Of a stretch of 64,000 nt of DNA, positions 9,169 to 16,258 are shown piece after piece. Source of the DNA: Cohnella lupini (GTDB taxonomy: Bacteria; Bacillota; Bacilli; Paenibacillales; Paenibacillaceae); assembly GCF_003386205.1 (NCBI RefSeq), contig NZ_QRDY01000009.1:62001-126000 (forward strand). The letters run 5' to 3'. Position numbers and translations under genes: made by a program. Position 1 is the stretch's first letter. Each line of letters begins with the position of its first letter. The notes beneath the pieces were generated by a model that worked only from the letters and a program-made list of their open reading frames with translations, did not search any database and had not been told where the DNA came from.

Positions 9169-9906
9169 ATGTACATCGATTTTCACACTCATACGAAACT
9201 GAGCAAGAAGAGGGATTTCTCCCTAAGCTATTTCTATCGGATGATCGGCGCTGCTCGCCGGGCCGGACTGCAAGCGACCGCTTTGACCGAGCATTTCAAC
9301 ACCCGCAATTTCCACGAAATCTACGATACTTTGGATCGCGAGCTGCCTTACCGGGACCATTATTACGACGTGGACGGCTTTCGGGTATTTTGCGGAATCG
9401 AGATGGATATCCGGGAGACGGGACACATCCTGTTGATCGGGGAGCGTACCGAGATTCGTTCGATTCAGCAGAAATTCGCGCACAATAAAGATAAAGGCAA
9501 CTTCCCGCACGCCAAGGAACTATTCGACTTCGCGGACCAATATAACGTGATTAAGATCGGCGCGCACCCGACCCGGCGCTCTACGCCCCTTACCCACCTC
9601 GACGAATCTTTGCTGAACCGCTTAGAATTTCTCGACCTGAACGGTCGGGAAACGCGCAGCCGCGCTCAGCTCGAAGAGTTCGCGCGGAAGCTGGGCAAGC
9701 CGATCGTCGCCGGAAGCGACTCCCACCATCCGATCCAATTCGGCTCCGTGCGGAACAAGTTCCATCGGGACTGCCGGACGATCGACGATATCCGGAGCTG
9801 CATTCTAGCGGGCGATTACGCGATCGAAGTTTCCCCGATCATCGGCTTAAAGATATCCGCCGCCAAAATGATCAAGAGAACGATCAAGCTGATGGGCCGG
9901 GCCTAG
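9169..9906 (+). CDS. PHP domain metal-dependent phosphoesterase
   Basis: 245 residues with all PHP metal-ligand motifs: DFHTHT (residues 4-9), TEHFN, GIEMD, IGAHPTR and GSDSHHP. PHP proteins hydrolyse phosphate esters (histidinol phosphatase, trinuclear-metal nucleases and phosphatases). GGAAAGGAAG precedes the ATG; the gene is 33 bases after ecfT, so it is probably the last gene of the ECF operon. Its presence, and an RpiR regulator that senses sugar phosphates, suggests the imported compound or its product is phosphorylated. Exact substrate unknown. Confidence 0.85.
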   Translation: MYIDFHTHTKLSKKRDFSLSYFYRMIGAARRAGLQATALTEHFNTRNFHEIYDTLDRELPYRDHYYDVDGFRVFCGIEMDIRETGHILLIGERTEIRSIQQKFAHNKDKGNFPHAKELFDFADQYNVIKIGAHPTRRSTPLTHLDESLLNRLEFLDLNGRETRSRAQLEEFARKLGKPIVAGSDSHHPIQFGSVRNKFHRDCRTIDDIRSCILAGDYAIEVSPIIGLKISAAKMIKRTIKLMGRA

Positions 9907-9986
9907 ACCAAATACCCGCAGCTCGATCCGGCCCGTCAGTCGGAACTCTAAGCATAAAATGTATGGCTACAGCTCGCCGCAACCAG

Positions 9987-10040
9987 AAAAAAGGCTGTCA
10001 CCCGGGTCGATAATGACCGACCGAGCGACAGCCTTTTCCC
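9987..10040. terminator. bidirectional terminator between convergent genes
   Basis: Inverted repeat AAAAGGCTGTC (9989-9999) / GACAGCCTTTT (10027-10037), with an inner CGGGTCG...CGACCGAG pairing. It serves both the PHP gene and the leftward gene 10054-11211. Confidence 0.8.
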
Positions 10041-10053
10041 TTAACCGTAACCG

Positions 10054-11211
10054 TTAATCCAATGCCGGCGCCTCGCCGGGAGGCGTTCGGCGAATCCCGT
10101 TGCCGACTCTGCGCAGCACCTCGTCCATCTCCTCCGGATGGAGCAGCTCGATCGGAGATACGCCCTTATCGAATTGAAAGGAATCCCCTTCGATCAGAAC
10201 CACGTACCTTCCGTTCATGCGGGCGATGTGGATATTGTTCCCGTAGTCGTCCATATGGCCCTTGATCATCACATCGTCCAATCGAAACTTCAGCTCCAGA
10301 TCGGGTTGAATTTCCACGATCTGCTTGGTCGCTTCCACGACGTGCTCATGGGTCCACTTCTCCTGAAGCTCGCGCTTCTCTCCGGCAGCCCAAATATCGA
10401 ACTGTTGCTTCTCCTGCCGCATCGCAACCGTTTCTTCCGTCTCCGGAACTTCAGCCGCCAAATCCGCCACCGCATCGTAATACGGGATATCCGCGCCTTG
10501 CCACTTCGTCTCCATGTAATTGTGGACAAGCTCCATCACTTGGTCGGCGACGATCTCCGGCTTGGACTTCTCGTAGCTGACGTACTTCAAGAAATCCTCG
10601 AAATATCTGGCATGCGAAGCTTGATGAATCTTCAGCTCCCACTCCTCGAGCATTCCTTCTTCCGGCATGTGCGGATATTGGATCGATTTGATGTTCTTCG
10701 CGTTGATCGCCATCTCTACTTGGGAGATCAAGCTTTTCTCGTCGGATACCCGCGCGATCTTCGATTCGAAGTCGCACTTGAACAGGAAAAGGAAAGGATC
10801 GTCGTACAGCTCGTTAAGCTTAGCCGTAGCCAGCACGAACGCGCCGCCCCTCACGGATTGCGTGTCCATGTAGATTCGAAGCAAATCATCCCCGCAATTG
10901 TGGAATTCCGCCTTGTCCGACGCCGTTCTGAGGCGCTGGAACAAATTATAGTTGGGATTGCTAGTCAGATCGTGCCCCGGCTCGACGAGAAAACGGCCGA
11001 TCTTGGTCGGCACCTGTTCCGAAGCCGGATTCACGTCCGCTTTCCTCTTGGCGATTCGCTTGAACTCCCCGTCCAGGAATAGCTTAAGCTCGCTATCTTG
11101 GTATTCCTCGTGCGTTAAAGTCTGATAGTGCTTGTATTTCTTAGGGCCGTCCGGATCGGACCCCTCACTCTGGATAACGAAGAACGATAAATATTGTACG
11201 GCGAATTTCAT
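10054..11211 (-). CDS. DUF3900-like protein, 385 aa
   Basis: Start at ATG 11211 (MKFAVQYLSFFVIQSEG...), preceded by GGGGAG; the open frame runs on to 11424 but would overlap the divergent gene. Soluble protein without signal peptide. It opens with a short beta-rich stretch, then KYKHYQTLTHEEYQDSELKLFLDGE; later EPGHDLTSNPNYNLFQRLRTA and MPEEGMLEEWELKIHQASHARYFEDFLKYVSYE. I recall this pattern as the Bacillales DUF3900 family, without known function; the family call is from memory and moderately sure. Monocistronic. Confidence 0.6.
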   Translation of the reverse strand: MKFAVQYLSFFVIQSEGSDPDGPKKYKHYQTLTHEEYQDSELKLFLDGEFKRIAKRKADVNPASEQVPTKIGRFLVEPGHDLTSNPNYNLFQRLRTASDKAEFHNCGDDLLRIYMDTQSVRGGAFVLATAKLNELYDDPFLFLFKCDFESKIARVSDEKSLISQVEMAINAKNIKSIQYPHMPEEGMLEEWELKIHQASHARYFEDFLKYVSYEKSKPEIVADQVMELVHNYMETKWQGADIPYYDAVADLAAEVPETEETVAMRQEKQQFDIWAAGEKRELQEKWTHEHVVEATKQIVEIQPDLELKFRLDDVMIKGHMDDYGNNIHIARMNGRYVVLIEGDSFQFDKGVSPIELLHPEEMDEVLRRVGNGIRRTPPGEAPALD

Positions 11212-11348
11212 GTCTGACTCCCCGCTTGCTCGGATGAATTCTAAACCTAAACGAATCTTATCAGGTTCGTTCCCACTCAACAACCCAATATTATCGCTAC
11301 CATCCTGTGATATACTCTTTCTGAAAATAGTTCCAGGGAGTTGAGCGC

Positions 11349-13307
11349 GTGCCGGATTGGTCTTATCAAACCATTTTTCGTCCTTTATTGTTCCGTCTGC
11401 CGTCCAGAGTCGCCCGTGGCGCAACGTTACATGCCATGAGAAGGATAAGCCGTCTTCCGGGCGGTACCCTGCTGATAAAGACGTTAGGACATATGGAGCC
11501 TTCGCCCATGCTGCAAGGTCGAATCGCCGGCATCCCGATTCCTACTCCCGTCGGATTGTCGGGCATCGTTGATCCACAGGGCATTGCGCTCAAAGCCCTA
11601 TCGCAATTCGGATTCGGCTTTATCGAGGTCGGCCCTGTCACCTTGCATCCGATTGACTGTTCGGAGCCCGTCCTCCATGATCGGCGACGGGAGACGATCA
11701 TCTACCCATGTGCGCACGAGAACGAGGGTTTAGCCAAGACCCTGGCTCGAATAGAACGCCCCGATCATTCCTTGCCCCAATTCGTCCGTATCGCACCGAT
11801 GCCGGGGAGCTCACCGGAGCAAGCCGTCGACGAACTTAAATCCTTGATACAAGCATTATCCGGTCCGTCGGTCGCGGGGTTTTACTTGGACTTTTTAACG
11901 GTCGCCGGAGATAGTCAAGCTAATTTCGACTTTATGGACCGAGTAAATTCGATGATTCGGGAGTCCGTTCCCTCCATAACCACGAAACCTCTGTTCCTGC
12001 ACATCCCTTTGGAATATCCCGAAGCTTTGCTTAGTCAAACGATCAACCGATCCGATCCCGCGATATGGTCCGGCTATGTCCTCGGCCATTCCCTTGAGAT
12101 TGGCCGAGGAATTGAGCTAAGCGCAAGAAGCAAAGAGCTTGCTATATCTCGAATCCAAAGCTTGAGAAGCGCAGTAAGCGGCGATACCGCCATCATCGCA
12201 AGCGCAGCCATCCACGAGCCTCAAGACGCTCTCGATATGTTCCGAGCGGGAGCGGATAACGTTCTGCTTAACAGCGGCCTCGTTTTCTCCGGCCCCGGTT
12301 TCCCCAAACGAGTTAACGAAGCGATTATCTACGATAAAATAAAGTCCGACCCGCTACCAGAGTCGCCCTCCTTCTGGAAGCATTGGGGATGGATGTGCTT
12401 GCTCGGCCTCAGCATGATCGTCGGCGGCATGATTGCATGGCTGATCGCGGCCTCTTCCGTCGTTCTTCCTTACGACGAGGAATTCCTGGGCATGACCCGC
12501 GCGGAGTTGCAGCAAATCAACGATCATCTGCTTCATTTCATGTCCCATGACCGAATCACGTTAGCGGGAACGATGATATCGATCGGCATTCTATATTATC
12601 AATTAGCGAAGAACGGCCTGCGGCATGGCCTTCATTGGGCGAGGACCGCACTCATGGTCTCGGGAGTCGTCGGTTTCCCGAGTTTCTTCCTGTACTTGGG
12701 CTACGGGTTTTTCGATCCCATCCATGCCGCCGCGGCCGCCGTTCTTTTCCCTATGTTTCTACTCGCGATGCGCCGGAATCCCGATCAACCATTCCGCAAA
12801 CCGGTCAACTTAATCAATAGCAAGACATGGCGTTTAGCCATGTGGGGCCAGCTCTGCTTCGTCGCATTGGGCATCGCCTTGAGCGTAGGCGGGATCGTGA
12901 TCGCCGGCGTAGGCGTCACCCATGTATTCGTCCCTCAGGATTTAACCTTCATGGAAATGAGCAGGGAGCAGCTTGAGCAAGCCAATCCCAAGCTAATTCC
13001 GCTTATCGCCCACGACCGGGCCGGCTTCGGCGGCGCCCTCTTCTCCAATGCGGTCATGCTACTCGTTCTCTCGTTATGGGGACTTCAGCAAGGGGAGCGT
13101 TGGCTTTGGTGGACGCTGCTCGCGGGCGGATCGCCGGCTTTTATTGCAGGCTTAAGCGTCCATTACGATATCTCCTACACCGACTTCGTGCATCTGCTGC
13201 CTGCTTATATCGCCGTCGCGCTATACGTTGCCGGATTAATCCTGCTCTATCCTTATTTGATGCGCAACGGTCGTTGGACGACAAGAAAAATGACTAACCT
13301 CCCGTAA
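11349..13307 (+). CDS. dihydroorotate-dehydrogenase-like domain fused to a duplicated membrane module
   Basis: 652 residues from a GTG start with AGGGAG upstream. Residues 1-330 resemble class 2 (quinone-type) PyrD: RPLLFRLPSRVARGATLHAM, PTPVGLSGIVDPQGIALKAL, FGFGFIEVGPVT and the FMN-phosphate end ADNVLLNSGLVFSGPGFPKR. The catalytic-loop motif NVSSPN of PyrD is not visible, so orotate chemistry is doubtful. Residues 345-645 hold about eight membrane segments in two related halves: M(T/S)R..L.Q.N...HDR, first near residue 382 and again near 537. Role unknown; perhaps a membrane flavoprotein. Not near other pyr genes. Confidence 0.7.
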   Translation: MPDWSYQTIFRPLLFRLPSRVARGATLHAMRRISRLPGGTLLIKTLGHMEPSPMLQGRIAGIPIPTPVGLSGIVDPQGIALKALSQFGFGFIEVGPVTLHPIDCSEPVLHDRRRETIIYPCAHENEGLAKTLARIERPDHSLPQFVRIAPMPGSSPEQAVDELKSLIQALSGPSVAGFYLDFLTVAGDSQANFDFMDRVNSMIRESVPSITTKPLFLHIPLEYPEALLSQTINRSDPAIWSGYVLGHSLEIGRGIELSARSKELAISRIQSLRSAVSGDTAIIASAAIHEPQDALDMFRAGADNVLLNSGLVFSGPGFPKRVNEAIIYDKIKSDPLPESPSFWKHWGWMCLLGLSMIVGGMIAWLIAASSVVLPYDEEFLGMTRAELQQINDHLLHFMSHDRITLAGTMISIGILYYQLAKNGLRHGLHWARTALMVSGVVGFPSFFLYLGYGFFDPIHAAAAAVLFPMFLLAMRRNPDQPFRKPVNLINSKTWRLAMWGQLCFVALGIALSVGGIVIAGVGVTHVFVPQDLTFMEMSREQLEQANPKLIPLIAHDRAGFGGALFSNAVMLLVLSLWGLQQGERWLWWTLLAGGSPAFIAGLSVHYDISYTDFVHLLPAYIAVALYVAGLILLYPYLMRNGRWTTRKMTNLP

Positions 13308-13640
13308 CGGCGCCGTTACTCGAATATTTCGTGTATCTCCCCCATGCAAAATCCGGAACGAGTCTTCGTCGTGCACATTGGTCCCCATTGACAATCCGCG
13401 CTCCCATGCGCTTATGGTTCCGACTCTTGCCCGCGCCACCGGAAGCTGGCCGCAAAAAGCCACCTCTTCCTTCATACTCTAAGCCTAACGCATCGCTTCG
13501 GCGTGCGAGTTTGGCAAACTAGGCAAACTAAATGAACCTGCAAGCTTCATCGATTTCAAATAAACCTCCGATGCATGCCTAACACGTCCGATTGGGAATA
13601 GTATGTAGGTGAACCCAACTTGAGGAGGGCCTGCTTTACA
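13308..13640. other. gene-poor stretch
   Basis: About 330 bases with no ORF that has a plausible ribosome binding site. It includes a short direct repeat (GTTTGGCAAACTAGGCAAACT, 21 bases spanning 13508-13528, described by position) and the leader of the small gene at 13641. No RNA gene recognised. Confidence 0.5.
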
Positions 13641-13784
13641 ATGGACGATACGCATCAATTCGTGGAGAAATTGCATGAGACCCAGAAGAAGGATAAGCAA
13701 AACAAACGACGCCAAGGGCGCGGAGACTCCGGCGAGAACGCCGGACAGAAGCTCCCCGGCAAGCAGCATAGCACGAACAAATAA
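13641..13784 (+). CDS. DUF4023-type small protein, 47 aa
   Basis: Very short, highly charged protein: MDDTHQFVEKLHETQKKDKQ... ending GQKLPGKQHSTNK. This matches the DUF4023 family of Bacillales (M-D-x-T-H-x-F-V-E-K-L, then a basic-Gln-Gly tail with LPxKQ) as I remember it. Function unknown. GAGGAGG lies upstream at a rather long distance. A terminator follows directly. Confidence 0.7.
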   Translation: MDDTHQFVEKLHETQKKDKQNKRRQGRGDSGENAGQKLPGKQHSTNK

Positions 13785-13824
13785 AACACGAAGCCCCTTC
13801 ATTCGAAGGGGCTTCGTGTCTTTT
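13785..13824 (+). terminator. rho-independent terminator
   Basis: Perfect 15-bp stem ACACGAAGCCCCTTC (13786-13800) / GAAGGGGCTTCGTGT (13805-13819), followed by CTTTT. Immediately after the DUF4023-type gene. Confidence 0.9.
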
Positions 13825-13916
13825 GCGGATTCATTCGCGATAAAGCGCATTTGCCGTGACGACTGCTTGAAAACGTTCATACGATGTGAAGGAATACTGG
13901 ACAAGGGGGTTCCATC

Positions 13917-14084
13917 GTGACTCGTACCCGAGTGAAGTCGTACCGCCATCGCATCGGCAAAAACCAATATCTCGTCATTCACATTTACCAGCTTGCCAAC
14001 GCCCACGCCGATGCCGGCAACGCATTAGCGAGCAATGCCCTCAACGTTAAAATCCTGAAGGAAAGCAAAGGCCGCCGCCGTTAA
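13917..14084 (+). CDS. small basic protein, 55 aa
   Basis: GTG start at 13917 with AAGGGGG upstream; encodes VTRTRVKSYRHRIGKNQYLV... ending KESKGRRR. Very basic, with an Ala/Asn-rich centre (ANAHADAGNALASNALNV). No family recognised. It is followed after 37 bases by another small basic protein whose centre has a similar A-H-A...G-N-A...N-A spacing, then a terminator, so the two form a mini-operon. Possibly spore-associated, which is a guess from size and base composition only. Confidence 0.55.
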   Translation: MTRTRVKSYRHRIGKNQYLVIHIYQLANAHADAGNALASNALNVKILKESKGRRR

Positions 14085-14121
14085 CGGCCGACCTACTTCT
14101 CATGGAAGGAGGTGGTAAACG

Positions 14122-14280
14122 ATGGCACGCAAATCTTCGGAGAACATCAAGAAATGGAAAAACGGCCAGACGCACGTCAATGTCGGCCAAAAAGCGCATG
14201 CATCCATTAATCAAGGCGGTAACGCCATTTCCATTAACGCAGTCGATATCGGAGTCGTACGCATTAAACCTCAACAATAA
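14122..14280 (+). CDS. small protein, 52 aa
   Basis: ATG preceded by AAGGAGGTGG, an excellent ribosome binding site. Sequence MARKSSENIKKWKNGQTHVN... with the central VGQKAHASINQGGNAISINAV and end VRIKPQQ. No signal peptide or membrane segment; basic N-terminus, beta-like C-terminus. Family not recognised. Second gene of a two-gene unit with 13917-14084. Confidence 0.6.
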   Translation: MARKSSENIKKWKNGQTHVNVGQKAHASINQGGNAISINAVDIGVVRIKPQQ

Positions 14281-14301
14281 ATTTATATACTCACATGGAG
14301 A

Positions 14302-14335
14302 AAGAGACAGCCAGCTAAGGCTGTCTCTTCTGTTA
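14302..14335 (+). terminator. rho-independent terminator
   Basis: Stem AAGAGACAGCC (14302-14312) / GGCTGTCTCTT (14319-14329) with a 6-base loop and a short T-rich tail; ends the two small genes. Confidence 0.85.
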
Positions 14336-14390
14336 TGGAGATAGAACGCTCAGAGTAGCGCATACGCGCGATCAACGTCCTCGCGCCGAC

Positions 14391-14741
14391 TTAATGTTTA
14401 CGATTGGTTTGAGCCAGTCGCACAAGCATATGAGCCAGCTTGTGACGCTCCTCTTCCGTGCCGACCTTCCACAGCTCCTGAAGCAGCTTCTCTTCGCTGT
14501 TGCGGGCATCCTCGTGGCTAGCCAAATAATCGGCCACCTTCTGGGCGATAACCGCCATTTGCTCTTCGCCTAAACCGATGCTTTCCGCCATCTTAATGCG
14601 TTTGCCCAGATATCCTTTGAACTCGTCGAAATCTCTGAGAATACGGTCCCTCTCGCCCGCGTCGATATTGGAGATCGCGCGGTCTACCTTGCTCGGATCG
14701 ATGTCCCCGTCCTTATCCACGACATGGTTGTACTCGGACAT
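14391..14741 (-). CDS. DUF3243 domain protein
   Basis: 116 residues, start at ATG 14741 with GGAGGAAAT upstream (the frame extends back to 14897 without a further ribosome binding site). The FDEFKGYLGKRIKMAESIGLGEEQMAVIAQKVADYLA core is the hallmark of DUF3243 (B. subtilis YmfJ type), a small helical family of unknown function widespread in sporeformers. Separated from the upstream deformylase by a terminator. Confidence 0.85.
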   Translation of the reverse strand: MSEYNHVVDKDGDIDPSKVDRAISNIDAGERDRILRDFDEFKGYLGKRIKMAESIGLGEEQMAVIAQKVADYLASHEDARNSEEKLLQELWKVGTEEERHKLAHMLVRLAQTNRKH

Positions 14742-14834
14742 TTGATTTCCTCCTCGCTCGATTTGTTGATGCCTTATCATTTTAACCCCGACATCCGAAG
14801 TTGAACCCTGGGCCAATACAAGTAAACGCGTCGA

Positions 14835-14880
14835 AAAGACGCAATATCGTATCGCGGCGAATGCCTGATATTGCGTCTTT
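14835..14880 (-). terminator. terminator downstream of peptide deformylase
   Basis: 14-bp stem AAAGACGCAATATC (14835-14848) / GATATTGCGTCTTT (14867-14880), with T-rich flanks on the minus strand. Confidence 0.8.
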
Positions 14881-14931
14881 ATGGACAATAGGAACAACCG
14901 ACTCGGCCGTACCTTCCCTCCGCCGAAATCC

Positions 14932-15450
14932 CTACAATCCCCTATTCGTCATTTTCACGACTTCCAGAAGACTGATCCTGCGTTGGGTCTGATCGTCGTA
15001 AAGCCATGGCTCCTGAACATGGTCGACGAACAAAATTCCGTTCAAATGATCGATTTCATGCAGCATGCAACGAGCCAAGAAGCCCTCTCCTTCAAGCTCG
15101 ATCCGCTCTCCTTGCCGATTTAGGGTCGTGATCTTCACATGGTTGGCCCGCTTGACGTACCCGTGGTAACCGGGAAAGGACAGGCAAGCCTCGGATCCTT
15201 CTTGCTCGCCGCTGGTCTCTATGATCTCCGGATTGATAAGTTCGATTAAACCGTCGCCGCAATCCATGACTACGATCCTTCTCAGGATACCCGCCTGAGG
15301 CGCGGCCAGACCGGCCCTGCCCTCCGTTGCGTAGAGCGTTTGAGCCATATCGTCCAGCAGTTTAAGAATCTTCGGCGTTAGCTCCTCGACCGGCTTTGCT
15401 TTTTTGCGCAATATCGATTCTCCGAACGGCACTATATTCAATACGGACAT
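14932..15450 (-). CDS. def: peptide deformylase
   Basis: 172 residues. Removes the formyl group from N-terminal formyl-Met of new proteins. All three signature motifs are present: GLAAPQAG (motif 1), EACLSFPG (motif 2, with Ala in place of the usual Gly and the metal-binding Cys kept) and CMLHEIDHLNG (motif 3, HExxH). The size fits type 1/short type 2 enzymes. It starts six bases after the XRE gene and shares an operon with it. This may be an accessory deformylase, since it is not next to fmt. Confidence 0.93.
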   Translation of the reverse strand: MSVLNIVPFGESILRKKAKPVEELTPKILKLLDDMAQTLYATEGRAGLAAPQAGILRRIVVMDCGDGLIELINPEIIETSGEQEGSEACLSFPGYHGYVKRANHVKITTLNRQGERIELEGEGFLARCMLHEIDHLNGILFVDHVQEPWLYDDQTQRRISLLEVVKMTNRGL

Positions 15451-15456
15451 AGATGA

Positions 15457-15699
15457 TTATGCCCCTTTCGTCTGATGAGGCGCGGTATAGACCCAGAGGT
15501 CGCCGGGGACGCACTCCAAAGCCGTGCATAAGGCATCTAGCGTATCGCCTTTCATCTGCTTCGGTTGACTATTCAACAGAGCGCTCACGGAAGGAGCCGA
15601 TAAACTGTAGCCGGCTTTCCGCTTCAATAACCGAGCCAACTCCGCCCCCGTCCAAATGCCTCTATCCGCCATCACTTTGCGTAACGCCCATTCCAACAC
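15457..15699 (-). CDS. XRE-family helix-turn-helix regulator, 80 aa
   Basis: Single Cro/C1-type HTH domain: TGAELARLLKRKAGYSLSAPSVSALLN (recognition helix) and DTLDALCTALECVPGDLWVY, the typical fifth-helix region. No sensor domain. It lies directly upstream of def in the same operon; a TTAGGTA-A-TACCTAA palindrome 47 bases upstream of its start suggests autoregulation. Coupling of such a regulator to deformylase is unusual, and may point to horizontal origin or control of def dosage. Confidence 0.85.
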   Translation of the reverse strand: MLEWALRKVMADRGIWTGAELARLLKRKAGYSLSAPSVSALLNSQPKQMKGDTLDALCTALECVPGDLWVYTAPHQTKGA

Positions 15700-15745
15700 T
15701 TTAAGTCCACCTCGCCCTCTTAATATAAAGTAACGCCTAATTTAC

Positions 15746-15760
15746 TTAGGTAATACCTAA
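15746..15760. promoter_or_regulatory. palindromic operator candidate upstream of XRE-def operon
   Basis: TTAGGTAATACCTAA, with a related half-site CGCCTAAT 10 bases away (15735-15742). Located where the promoter of the HTH gene should be. Confidence 0.45.
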
Positions 15761-15913
15761 TATAGCATAGGTCAAGAATGAGCTCAACGCTTAACGGCAA
15801 GCGAAAGAAAAACAGGTTCTCTAACAATTCTAATGTTTAGCTTCCGGCCGACATGGGGTATTAATCTCTCAGCAACGCAAAAATATTCCGAACGCAGAGA
15901 GGGGACTTCCACA

Positions 15914-16123
15914 ATGGAATCCAAAACAAACAAAAAGAAATGGATCACTTTGCTACTGACCGCCACGATGAGCGTTACGCTGTTATTCGGCGCCACGGCT
16001 TGCAACGACAATAATAATGACGGCACGGATGTCGTCGTCGAAGATAATACCCCCGACGTCGATGTCGTCGTTCCGGATACGGGCTCGGAAAGCCCAAGTC
16101 CTTCCGCCAGCTCGGCGGAATAA
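15914..16123 (+). CDS. small putative lipoprotein, 69 aa
   Basis: ATG 15914 with GAGGGGAC upstream. Basic start (MESKTNKKK), a hydrophobic segment WITLLLTATMSVTLLFGA and TAC near residue 27 resembling a lipobox, although -3 is Ala rather than Leu. The rest is Asp/Val-rich (DGTDVVVEDNTPDVDVVVPD) and ends in a Ser/Pro tail. Likely a cell-surface lipoprotein of unknown function. A strong terminator follows. Confidence 0.6.
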   Translation: MESKTNKKKWITLLLTATMSVTLLFGATACNDNNNDGTDVVVEDNTPDVDVVVPDTGSESPSPSASSAE

Positions 16124-16154
16124 CAGGTTTCGAACTCATCCCTTTACTAAAGAG

Positions 16155-16200
16155 AAAACCGCGAACCTCGCGCTTCGGCGCGAGCTCGCGGTTTTCTTCG
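16155..16200 (+). terminator. rho-independent terminator
   Basis: Stem AAAACCGCGA (16155-16164) / TCGCGGTTTT (16186-16195) extended by CTCGCGC-TTCG-GCGCGAG, then TTTTC. Confidence 0.9.
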
Positions 16201-16258
16201 TTCCTGCGGGACTAGAGCAGAACCACCTCACGGGACGAAGCTGCCCGCTTGTATACAG

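Noticed and set aside
10138..11082. 314-codon plus-strand frame
   Set aside because: Antisense to the DUF3900-like gene with no SD; His/Leu/Arg-rich composition typical of a shadow frame.
13308..13475. Minus-strand frame MKEEVAFCGQLPVARAR...
   Set aside because: No ribosome binding site, no recognisable fold, and it runs into the end of the dehydrogenase-like gene.
13485..14006. 173-codon minus-strand frame with a hydrophobic stretch
   Set aside because: It overlaps the DUF4023-type gene, its terminator and the 55-aa gene on the other strand, and has no ribosome binding site.
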